DNA from: Chaunax sp. Z400
Taxonomy: Eukaryota; Chordata; Actinopteri; Lophiiformes; Chaunacidae
Direction of reading: 5' to 3'
DNA: 64,000 nt
Assembly: GCA_037577475.1 (NCBI GenBank)
Contig: CM075206.1
Coordinates: 10,012,401-10,076,400 of the forward strand
A program made the position numbers and the translations under genes. This document shows, one piece after another, positions 54,601-64,000 of the stretch (the first letter of the stretch is position 1; each line of letters opens with the position of its first letter). The notes below the pieces were generated by a model. It was not told where the DNA came from. It made no database searches and saw only the letters and a program-made list of their open reading frames with translations.

Positions 54601-56244
54601 CATGAAAGCAAGGGGCAAAAACATTAATCTAATCGTCCGCCTTGACAGCTGGCCACAGGCTGGTGGTAGGGATATTGTCAGAGAGGGGGAGTATCAGATG
54701 TAAAAAATGCAACCAAAAAAAAGGTCTTTGGTTGGGACACCCAGGCCTGAAGCACCTCACCAAGGCAGATCAATAGGCTAGAGAGTAATGATGATGGTGT
54801 GACGGGGGGCCAGAGCTACAGCTATGGCTAGTATAGTGGTCAATCTGTCATCTAGGATACCAGTCAATTACTAATGCACTTAACACTATGTGGGGCTTCC
54901 AATAGCCAGAGAAAGCAGGAGATAGTGAGGGAGTCAGAAACAGATGAAGGGAGACAGACAGTCAGAGTAAGAGCATAATACTTAGAAGATGAATGGGCAC
55001 ATAATACTGTCATCGTGAGTTAAACCACCAAGGTCTGCACTCTGCTGCTGCACATGCTCATTCTCTTGTTCCCTTTCTTCCTCTCTCTCTCTCTGTCCCT
55101 CATTTCGTTGCATTCAAAACTGACTGTGTTCGACTGTATTTGGTTAAGAGGCGTGGAAAGAGGCATCCTCGTGCCACATCTGCTGCTGAGCTGGCGCTAT
55201 TTATTGTGAGATGCTCTGGAGGGTTTTTCAACAACATGTGGAGATGTTTCAACTGCCACACATCAGATACTACAGAACTTAAGGGCTATGCTAACTGTTA
55301 ACTAATTGTTCTTGCCTTGTTCAGGAGGAATGGAGGCTTTTTTGAACTAATGCAAACAGTAATAGAAGAACTACATGGCAGAAGGCCTGATCTACATTTA
55401 AACAGAGAGAGCAAAAGAGGAGAAGTGCAGGGCGCAACAACTCAACTTTATCGGTTTCAAGTCCATAAATCTCTATGGCCTCAGCTCTTAAACAAATACA
55501 AATATGATCACAGGGAGAGCAAAAACAAAGGCTGGGGAGTGGGGAGCGACATGGCTGGTGCCTCCTAAGTGCCTGCCATTTTTTCCATCTGTGTTGATTC
55601 TTTTAAGAGGAGAGGAGAGGGAGGCAGCCGTCGCGGCTGCACATAACGACCGCCGGGATGCAACCATCTTTCAGGGTGAGGGAGAGGACCGTGTTGTGAA
55701 TCAATCTGGTCCTGAATGCTATTAAATTAAAGACAGACCCTTTTTTTCTCTAATCTTTTTTAAAAGGAGTACGATAAACTAAGGCAAAGCAGAAGGAACA
55801 CATGGCAAAAAAAAAACACAATGAAATGAGACAAAGTAAGGGGAAAAGTGATAAATTATATCACTATTAATTTGTCACAGTGATAATAATGTAAAAGAGA
55901 GGAGAAAGTAAATGAATACTTTGACTATGAGGTTTGAAGCACAGAAATAAATACACAGAGAGAATAAAATGGGGGAAAAGCAGATAAGCAACCAGATTCC
56001 CATCTTATTTTTTAGATTGTTGGTAAATCAAAACCTGCTTTGCACTTTTGCAGAACTACTACCATGTCAGCCATGTCCACTATTTTGCTCCAAACACATT
56101 TGAACTGTAAAAAGGACATGCTGCAAGCTCTGAGAGAGAGTGATGGCATCTTAAGATGCATTTCAGCACGATACAAAAAGCCAAACTGGGCTGCAGTGAT
56201 GATGCACAGAGCAAAAGATGAAGAATTCCCAAAGATGTCCTCAC
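51652..56244 (-). other. eya1 intron (4.6 kb)
   Basis: A phase-1 intron. It contains a 19-base G run at 51911-51929 followed by a G-rich 150 bp, CT/GA-rich tracts, and otherwise unique AT-rich DNA. No coding exon is recognised. Confidence 0.85.
51911..51929. repeat. 19-base G homopolymer
   Basis: Nineteen consecutive G on the plus strand, so a C run in the eya1 pre-mRNA. Its true length is likely to be uncertain in the assembly. Confidence 0.95.
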
Positions 56245-56382
56245 CCTGCATCTGGTAACTGTAGGGGGCTTGTCCTGTCTGTGGCGTGGTGAAGCCGGAG
56301 CTGTAGCTTAGGAAGCCCGTCTGTCCAGGGGACTGGGACTGGCTCAGACCCCCCTCTGTCTTTATGCCTGCCCACAATGGAC
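56245..56382 (-). CDS. eya1: eya1 coding exon (residues 139-184)
   Basis: This 138-nt exon follows a TGATTTAG acceptor and ends at a GTGAGG donor. It encodes [20 protein letters not shown], then [20 protein letters not shown] and [30 protein letters not shown] is a hallmark of EYA1/EYA4; human EYA1 has ALWAG where this fish has PLWAG. IKTE (residues 145-148) is a second psi-K-x-E sumoylation-type motif. The open frame reads on into introns on both sides, but the splice phases fix the borders. Confidence 0.96.
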
Positions 56383-57226
56383 CTAAATCAGTTAGTGACA
56401 CCAGATCGGTTTGATGCACAAACACAAGTCAACACACAGGTTTTAATTACACTGGACAAAGCAAAGGGACACGGCCTCTGTCTGTTAGCATAACACACTG
56501 ATCACTATGAACCGATACTGATTATCTGATTAAATACTAATAAAATCATTTGTTGTTTAGGAATGATGTCATGCACTGGCTTCTGTCTCACTGTAAAGCT
56601 GTTGCCAGGCCTATGATTGTTTGATTTTATGCATCATAAGTGTTACTGTTATCTAAAATAGGTCGACTGTGAATACAGTAGATGCACAAGTAATAAAACA
56701 TTCTGTTTGTGAATTAAACTGGACTGACTGCTTACAGTGAAGTAGTCACTATGCAGTTTCTATGCAGCCGTAGGTTGCAGGACTCTATTCAAATAAACAG
56801 TGTAAATTCCTCCACATATTGGAGAGTCTTTTGGGGTAAAAACACTCTAAAGACTTTGGACAAATAAAGCCTCCAGTGAGCCATGTACTCTGTGCTTTCT
56901 CTTGCAATGCCAGAGGAAACCAGTTTTTGTTTTCAGATTTTTATCACTAATCTTTCAGATCTGTCTGAACAGCTTTACAAGCAAATTCTGTTTTACTGCA
57001 GTGAAGGATAATATGCAGGCACTAAACAACAACTCAGCATCTTTGCTGCTTTTGCTTTACAGGAAGAATTGTGGGAACTTGGTTTGTTATGAGGAAGGTC
57101 TTGGTCCTGACCTTTGTGCAGGGAAAATGTTAGTAGTAGTTTTCTCTACCTGTACATAAACGCAATATAAAGAGCATGCAGCTCGTAGCAGGGCAAGAAG
57201 TAATGTATACGTGAGAGAAATCTTAC
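56383..57226 (-). other. eya1 intron
   Basis: An 844-nt phase-1 intron. No repeat or exon is recognised in it. Confidence 0.88.
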
Positions 57227-57372
57227 CATAGGCTGGGATGCCATAAGGCTGGCCAGGCTGGGGGTAGCTAGCATAGGCTGCAGCCTGCTGCATTCCTGTG
57301 GTGTACTGCGTCTGCCCATACGCAGCCATATTTTGGGATGAAGGGGTAGGAAGAATATGCGGATATGTTCTG
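57227..57372 (-). CDS. eya1: eya1 coding exon (residues 90-138)
   Basis: This 146-nt exon encodes [20 protein letters not shown], continues [20 protein letters not shown], and ends at QPYGIPAYG, with the last codon split. This is the Tyr/Gln/Pro-rich core of the EYA transactivation domain and closely follows EYA1 and EYA4. In EYA proteins this N-terminal half also carries a separate threonine-phosphatase activity. The acceptor is a tandem TAGCAG (NAGNAG), so two isoforms differing by one codon (N-R versus K at residues 90-91) are possible. The donor is GTAAGA. Confidence 0.96.
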
Positions 57373-57739
57373 CTATTTGAGAAAAGAAACAAGACAAAAT
57401 TGAAAAAGGAAAGCAGGAAGAAAGAGGACCATGTTTTATACCCTTAAACTTTGCTCAGTTGACAAATTCTGTGTGATTGTGCTTCCTCATTTTAAACAGT
57501 GAGCCAAGCCGTAAAGCAGATAGCATCGCACAGCCCATATACATAGTGAAAGAACAATAAATGGTAAAGGTAATTTTTGCAAGATGATAATTACAACACA
57601 TTTCAGAGTGTGCAAGCTTCAGACATCCAGACAAACAAAGACAGTCGAAAGCCCCCGATCTAGCAGAAGGATCTAATTAAAGATCCAAATGAAGTTGGAT
57701 GCTGCTTATTTTTTTAAAGAAAAATAAAAGAAGCCTTAC
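57373..57739 (-). other. eya1 intron
   Basis: A 367-nt phase-2 intron whose 3' end is the tandem TAGCAG acceptor. No other element is seen. Confidence 0.9.
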
Positions 57740-57806
57740 TTGGAAGGGTAAATCTGTGGAGAGAACTGGTGAGTTTGTCTTGGGCTGAAGCCACTGGTTC
57801 CAATAG
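57740..57806 (-). CDS. eya1: eya1 coding exon (residues 68-89)
   Basis: This 67-nt exon follows a CTCCTCAG acceptor and ends TTCCAA before a GTAAGG donor. It encodes AIGTSGFSPRQTHQFSPQIY then PS, with the last codon split into the next exon. Human EYA1, as I recall it, reads FSPPQIYPSN; here one proline of the PP pair is absent. This is part of the Pro/Ser/Thr/Tyr-rich N-terminal half. It is too short to be recognised from an open frame alone and was placed by phase: it joins the preceding split GCT codon and the next exon exactly. Confidence 0.93.
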
Positions 57807-59637
57807 CTGAGGAGAGTTAAAAGAAAAGAGGAAAGCACATATTTAAACATTAAGAAATAAGGTAAATATTATCTGTTGCCAACAGAACTTCTGGATTCCA
57901 AGGAAACAGTAATTACATTACATTACTTTATTTATTTCAGTAACCTTATTTAAGGTTGAAAACTGGAGAGCAATAAAGAAACAAAATAATCAGGTAAGAA
58001 CATCAGGGCTTTTCTGCTGACCAGCGTATCTCTGAGACACTTCTGTGGTCTGAATCAGTCTCGGCCTGCAGCGTCAGTTGCCTTGGGCTTTTCAAGCCAC
58101 AACCACATTGGAAGTGACACCACTGATTGCAGGTAATGAGTACTACTGCATAATCATTCCGTCATTAAGCGTACGCCTATGTGGTTCCACGGTGCTGTTA
58201 ACTTGTGAGATAAATCACAGAAATACACTCAATCTGGAATAAGAATTATGATACGCACCGGACTTTTTTCAAAGTAAAACCTCAAATAAACTGTTAGTAA
58301 TTAATAAGAAATTAAAATGTGGATTTACTGTATGTTAATGAGGTAGACTTTAGCTGCACGCTTCTGTTCCAAAATTTGAGATATTTGGAAAAAAAGTGAA
58401 ATAAATCAAAACTAAACAAAATGTAAAAAATGACCCACAAGAGATTCAGCCTGCGAGACTTTATCAAGACTTTAATAAGCAACTTGACGGTTAAAAAAGA
58501 ATCAAGAGCATTTGCAAATTAATCAATCTCATTTTAAATGGTAGGAATAACTTAATGCAAATTAATATCTCAATTTGGGAATAAAGCAAAACAAATGGAT
58601 TGAAATAATTAAATTAAATTTCGATCAAAATTTTATCAAATTCATTCAAAAAATCGGAACAATTCAAGAAACAATCACAGTTTCGACGCATTACTTGAAT
58701 TTAAGTGCACAGTTTTGAAACATCTGTCTAATTGGTCTTGACTTGTAAAATAAAGGGATTTGGCTGCGGGGGAGCACTAACTGTATGTAACTGTATGCTG
58801 TAGGCCCTCACACACGTTATTAATATTGAACACTTTTCCCACATCAGCAACACCTGCCACTGGACTAAACCAGTGGAGCTTTGGGTTTCCCCGTGGAGGA
58901 TATGGGGTATAACATTACTAAATTTCATTAATATTGTCAGAGACAAAAGTCATAGCAGTGATTTATGCGCTTCTAGTGTTAAGTATCAAGTAGTTAGTTA
59001 AACAGTTAGGAAAACACAGGAAATTTAGCAGCAAGATAATACCAAGCACTGCTAACAATACATGTTGACAGAAAATAGAAGAGAGTGCAGCGGGTTGACA
59101 CAGATACACTCTGGTGAGGGTGGAAATAATTCTACAATGAAAAAATAATTTCTACAATGCTCATTATACTCTGAGGTCTTGCTTTTGTTTAGCGATGCCC
59201 CTGTGTGTATGCGTGTGTTCTTCTCTACGTGTGTGTGTGTGATATTCCTGTGCTGAGAGGAGACTGTAAAAACCCTGGCTCTGACAGCGTGATAGGGTAA
59301 CAGTCCGTGGAGAGCGAGGGCCGCAGAGACGCCGTGTCACTCCACTGGACAGACAGGCTCAGTGCATTACAGGTCATAATTCAGTCCTCACTGGCATGGG
59401 AACCAGCAGCGCTAACACACAACACACACATGTGCAAGCAAGCACAGCATATAAATATGCTGACAAATGTAAGAGATGCTGGTTCTTAAACAGTCACACA
59501 CACAAAGACACACACACAAATACACTTTATTTGTGTTTTAGCTGCAGGAACACTTCCTGGGGCCCGGCTTATCAGTCACCCATCTCCAGGCTCATCTCTC
59601 ACTAATCAGTTCTGCAGCTGTGTGTGAGAGAGGCAGC

Positions 59638-59669
<32 letters not shown>

Positions 59670-59704
59670 TACACACACACATACACACACTCCTCCAACC
59701 TCAC
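57807..59704 (-). other. eya1 intron (1.9 kb)
   Basis: A phase-1 intron, AT-rich between 58250 and 58720, with a CA/CATA microsatellite at 59638-59690 close to its 5' end. No coding exon is recognised. Confidence 0.85.
59638..59690. repeat. CA/CATA microsatellite
   Basis: CA units with ATACAT interruptions, starting 15 bp beyond the donor of the 59705-59782 exon. Confidence 0.95.
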
Positions 59705-59782
59705 CTGATCCTGAGAAGCTGTCAAGAGATGTGTCTGCTACCGAGGTGGCGATTTCGCTGCTGCTCATTGGCTCGGTTTTAA
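59705..59782 (-). CDS. eya1: eya1 coding exon (residues 42-67)
   Basis: This 78-nt exon follows a TTTGCAG acceptor and ends at a GTGAGG donor. It encodes VKTEPMSSSEIATSVADTSL then DSFSGS, a near match to the EYA1/EYA4 N-terminal segment, whose VKTEPMSSSE core is nearly invariant in vertebrates. KTEP is a sumoylation-type psi-K-x-E site: V42, K43, E45. The rest is Ser/Thr-rich and part of the transactivation region. The donor is followed in the intron by a long CA/CATA tract on the plus strand. Confidence 0.95.
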
Positions 59783-61099
59783 CTGCAAACAAAGAAGCCA
59801 CATTGTCACCAAATGCACCTAATCAAGTCTGGAAAAAAAAAAAAATGAAAATGGTCAGATTAAAGTCTAACTACCTCACACTCAAGATTTTTACATTCAC
59901 TAAATTATGCTTTGAACATACAGCAAAAATGTACACAGTGTAAAATAAAAACGGAACTGGACAAGCAGGAGGAAGTCAAACAACATTCCAACAGTATTTA
60001 CAATGATTTAAATGAATTATTAACATGACATCTATGTCTGGATAGTACAAGAGAGTTTATCTTTAGCACTCATCCTGATTGTTCAACCTGGAGAAAACTT
60101 TTAGAGGTATATTGAGCCATTCCTTTATGTAAAGCTTATGAATTGATTTTTTAAATTGTATTTTAACTATTTTGTCAGACTAACACAAATCAAAGAATAA
60201 TTTGACAGTACGTGTCACTTAATGTTCTTACATTATCATTTACATTTCATGATAAATTACTGGTTTATCGCACAGTACCTAAATGCAGCATGAATCATAA
60301 AGAGGAAAGAGCTCTGCAGAGATGTGCAAGCACAATTGAAATGTCAAGGAAATGTATGGTGTAAAAAATCTTTTTAAGAGTGTAGCGAACGCTGTTTGAC
60401 CTTGGCTCCATTAAACAGCTCAGTGATATATCTGCAAAGACAATTTCACAGTTTTCTGACAGCTCAGGAAACTTTGAAATCAATCCATTTCACTTCAGGC
60501 TAGCTAGAGGATTTTTTTTTTCTTTTTTGGCAAAACAAATTGACAATGTGGGCAAAGGGAGTCATGCTCAGTGGATTCCCTCATGGTTGAAGAGGCCATT
60601 TGCTGCCATGTTTTACATGTTTCCACTATGTTGGTTTAATGCAGAAACATATGGTGATGAGGGGGCAATCTTTTTGAACAACACACAAATGAAAAAATTG
60701 TGCAAGGTGCATGCATAAACTCGCACACACTCAAGTCACAGAGCACACAATAACCACTGTAGTCAGGAAACACCAGTGAACATCCAAATGAAAAAATGAA
60801 AACAAAATGCAGAGTATGCAAGTGCATAATCTGACCACTCATTAAGAATAGACTCAAATCCAGTCCATGCTTCAAACTGAATTCCAAAACAATTACGGCA
60901 AATACCAAAGAGTTTCTGAATGAAAGACACCACAGTTAAGGCAACTTTATAATTTTGCACCTGATTAACAGTATATTTTTGGACAAATGGAAATTCTTCA
61001 TCTGTGAAGTTAAGGAAAACTGCAGGCGGTGCTTTCATTCTGAAAGTGGGGAAAACACCAAGTATTGACCTTTCATTGTGTCACTAACAGTAGACAAAC
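59783..61099 (-). other. eya1 intron downstream of the cassette exon
   Basis: A 1.3-kb phase-1 intron. It is AT-rich and no repeat family or additional exon is recognised. Confidence 0.8.
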
Positions 61100-61165
61100 C
61101 TGCAGCGGACTGGGAGTTAGAACCTAACAACCAGTCTGCAGTGGTAAGCATTGTGATGTTATCAC
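61100..61165 (-). CDS. eya1: eya1 alternative cassette exon (22 residues)
   Basis: A 66-nt exon lies between the first and second constitutive coding exons, bounded by a CCCCATAG acceptor and a GTTTGTC donor. Read in the eya1 frame it encodes GDNITMLTTADWLLGSNSQS followed by AA. Both borders have the same phase, so inclusion or skipping keeps the frame: skipping gives GTE-VKTEP, inclusion gives GTEGDN...SAAVKTEP. Unlike the neighbouring Ser-rich sequence it has a hydrophobic ADWLLG core. I believe some EYA isoforms carry such a segment, but this is from memory and usage in this species is not shown by the sequence. Confidence 0.75.
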
Positions 61166-61763
61166 CTATGGGGAAGAAAGAATGGCAAAGGGTACACATG
61201 ACAGTCTGCACCATGTCTACGGGTCTTGAGTAATGAATACACAGACAATAAACCATGAACTCGAAGCACAGACTAACCTGAAGATTACGTGACAGGGGAG
61301 ATGTTTTTAATATTTTGTGAGCATGACTGCTTCACTAAACAAAGTCTCAGATTTAAGCACAGGTGGATCACCTGAGTAAACATCTATGTACTGAAGAGAC
61401 CTCATGCAAAACTCCATCATTTCCATGCTGTGGGCTTTGAATAATTACATGGCTACTTAAATAAACAGCTAATAGTAGTTGGAAAAAAAAATACTACAGC
61501 AAATAATCTGTATCATCTAAAATAATCTACATGGCAAGTGCATTCTTTAAATTATTTCTCTGGTTTCTGCCCAAAAGAATAGCTAGTTAACCTAAAAAAT
61601 ATATATGTTTTTGATGCAACAACACCACACCGAGTATTAATACACATTAGTATTACAAATTGAATTTCAGACTGAATGCTACAGTTTCAGTTTCTATCAC
61701 TATTCTCAGCCCTTTTTAAATGTAGAATGGCAAACAGGACAGCAATCCGCACCGCACACATAC
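61166..61763 (-). other. eya1 intron upstream of the cassette exon
   Basis: A 598-nt phase-1 intron. With the cassette exon skipped, the intron would extend from 59783 to 61763. No other element is recognised. Confidence 0.8.
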
Positions 61764-61891
61764 CTTCGGTGCCATTGGGTGTCATGGAATTGTTATTGAT
61801 GTGAGAGTTGTCGAGGTTGGGACCATTAGGAGATTCACTGCTTCCACTTACTCGGCTGTGAGGACTGGCTAGATCCTGCATTTCCATAGAC
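61764..61891 (-). CDS. eya1: eya1 first coding exon (residues 1-41)
   Basis: The exon begins after a CAG acceptor at 61892-61894 with four untranslated bases (GTCT), then ATG at 61887-61885. The protein opens [20 protein letters not shown], the typical EYA1 amino terminus, and continues to TPNGTE. It ends with one base of a split codon before a GTATGTG donor. The first ATG has T at -3 and G at +4, so its context is weak; the second ATG (codon 3) has G at -3 and could also be used. The open frame runs 45 nt further upstream, but that part is intron because a clear acceptor lies between. The segment is Ser/Asn-rich and presumably disordered. Confidence 0.93.
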
Positions 61892-64000
61892 CTGACGAGA
61901 CACACATGCACACAGCAAATCAAATTACACATTTCACTCTGGTTTCAGGGAGGACATAAAGCTCTGATACACAGTTCAGAGTCTGCAATATGCATTAGCC
62001 GCAAGTCCAGATTTAGATCAATTAAATAGTGATTATACAGCGTTAAAAAGGTATGATAATTGAATTACTGCGTAAAAAAAAAAAATTCCATTTCAAATTT
62101 ACAATTCACTGCAATTTCACTCCTGACTACTTGCGATATTTTCACAGAATTTAAAATAATGGTATTTTTGTATGTTGAAATGACAAATGCAAAATTAAAA
62201 TATCAAAATGGAAGAACTATACAAAGCTAAATATGCCACACATACACACACACGTACAGCTATGAAATAAATACTAAACATTTTGACATGACGTTTCTGA
62301 TTTCTCCCATTTCAACAGCCTCACTGAAAGTCACCGTTATAAATGAAGTGAAGTCAGTGACAGTGTTTACTGTCAATTTAATCTACTGTATCTTAAAGCA
62401 AAAATGGCCTTAAGTGTTTATATCATTTTGTGTGGTATCGAGGACTGTTAACAGATGTTTGCTGGTTTGAGGCAATGGTTAATGTGCTTGTTAAACGTGC
62501 AGCACTTTGCTTGATTATAAGAGCCCATGCTTCAGTGACGGGCAGATGAGAAGCTCATGAGGCATGTGTTTGCTCTGGCAAGCTCCTTAATTGTTTCTGT
62601 GTTTATACAAAAGACCACGCCACTGAAAACATTATTATATCTTCTAATTTGTACGCTCAAAGGCTTTGATCCAATACAGACAATGCAGTCAAAAAAAGGC
62701 ATAAGTGGATTGAAAAGTATGGCCACAAACTCTAAAGCCCATTTGTCTCTGCCACCGTTCCCAGTGCAATACTAAGTTAATAAAATTAGGACAAAATGTT
62801 TTGTACATTATTCTGCCATTTCTAATTATATTCCAAGGCTCTTGGTATCTCTACTATCGATGCACATCGGCCTTATACACAAGGCCACAAAGATAAATGC
62901 TCAAGTAACTCTGTGTAGTCTGAGTGCTATCAGATGGCACGAGGAAACCAGAATTATGAGATAAAAAGATGAAATTATGATATGCATTTACTCTATTTAA
63001 AATGATATTATAATGTTATAATATTATGATACATTGCAGTATAGCTTGACAAACAGTCCTTTCTTGTGGTTCAAGTCCAATTTAATTATTAATGGAAAAA
63101 TATATCTATTTTCAAGCATTAAATTACAAACAAAACAGACTAACATAAGTAATAAACACATAGTAATAAAAAAAACAACGACACAAAATGCTAAGACCGA
63201 CTTCCTCACACATACTCCAAGAACTACATTGTCCTTTACCCAGAAATATATTAATCCCTCTCTAAAAATATCAAAACCTCCACGCATACAACCACTCAGA
63301 GGTACAAATATAAGTACATTAAGGATCATCCAGAATAAACTAATCATATTTCCTCCTTTGCCCAAACTTTTTTCTCTCTTTAGCTGATGGCTAAAAATCT
63401 TCCACTATCTTCAATCAGACACAGAGAAGATGAAAGAAGTCGACAGCTGAGTGTCTAAGGCAATGTCTGATGCCATGCAGAGAGCTACATGTGTCTGATG
63501 CTGCTGGCATTTGCTCAACTGTGCTCTTACCTGGGCCTCGATGGCTTTGAGTCCTCACTAACCACACTCCCTTTTTGTATTCTGCCTCCACCTGCCCCAG
63601 CAGAAACAATGTCACTCCTTGTTATTGCAGCTCAATGTCACAGTCCAGAGCCATCCATGACACAAAAAGGCTTGTCTGAGAAAACATTATTGTTGTTCTG
63701 GACCAGAATGGGAAGAAAGAGCTAGCGGGGGAAACAGAGGCGCACATTGTCTCTCTCCGAGGCGCAGCTCTACTCCACTGTTGTTTCCTCCACCAGGTCC
63801 TCCCTCCTCCCTGAGCAAGGGAGCACAGCCAAATGACGGAAAGGTGATTCATCATTGGTCTACGACAGCTGCAAACTGGATTAGCCCTCCCCCAATCAAC
63901 ATGCAAAGCGGCTTAGCCAAGGTAAGCAGGAAGGGGTGAGGAGGGGTTGTGGGGGTGAAGGTAGGCAGAGGGGTGAGGGGTTGGGGAAAGCAGGGGCTGA
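61892..64000 (-). other. intron upstream of the eya1 start codon exon (partial)
   Basis: The acceptor at 61892-61894 shows that a further exon lies upstream, beyond the window. I see no convincing 5' UTR exon, CpG-rich promoter or TATA box in this 2.1 kb. The last 150 bp before 64000 are G-rich on the plus strand. Confidence 0.7.

Noticed and set aside
61888..61932. Upstream extension of the first eya1 frame (a possible earlier Met)
   Set aside because: A pyrimidine-rich acceptor ending CAG lies directly before GTCT-ATG, and the extension has no EYA similarity, so it is intron read-through.

Overview
The window is vertebrate nuclear DNA, most likely from a ray-finned (spiny-rayed) fish. It has long AT-rich introns with GT/AG borders, dense CA/TG microsatellites, a fish-type RTE/Rex LINE 3' end and several fish-type non-autonomous DNA transposons. 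There is no bacterial or viral operon structure, and almost all of the many short open frames are chance reading frames.

The one protein gene I can support is eya1 (eyes absent homolog 1), on the minus strand. Sixteen constitutive coding exons lie between 61887 (start codon) and 31925 (stop codon). They join in phase at every intron to give a 593-residue protein, close to the 592 residues I recall for human EYA1. A further 66-nt exon at 61100-61165 keeps the frame whether included or skipped and is called as a cassette exon (615 residues if included). The 5' non-coding exon(s) and promoter lie beyond the right edge. The 3' UTR probably runs down to about 29.9 kb, where an ATTAAA signal is followed by a GT-rich stretch.

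Layout, right to left along transcription: 64000-61892, intron upstream of the first coding exon; 61.9-50.8 kb, exons for the N-terminal Tyr/Ser/Thr/Pro/Gln-rich transactivation and threonine-phosphatase region; 50.1-31.9 kb, exons for the linker and the conserved C-terminal Eya domain, a HAD-type tyrosine phosphatase that binds SIX and DACH proteins. The DxDxT motif is encoded at 49131-49214, the TTT motif at 35087-35208 and the GDGxEEE motif at 34163-34263. The largest intron, 36178-45709, holds stretches that look like conserved regulatory DNA.

From about 29.9 kb to position 1 I see no supportable gene. This downstream flank holds two copies of a palindromic fish MITE (3982-4432, 14755-15265), a Harbinger-like MITE (16374-16809), an hAT-like degenerate element (18531-19576), the 3' end of an RTE/Rex LINE (24770-25360), a three-copy tandem repeat with ATT microsatellites (9037-9202), and several unique stretches with homeodomain-type motifs that could be eya1 enhancers. 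I found no unknown multi-gene system. The points most worth following up are the cassette exon, the tandem NAGNAG acceptor, three exact SIX-type (MEF3) sites, a hairpin that contains one of them, and the candidate non-coding elements.
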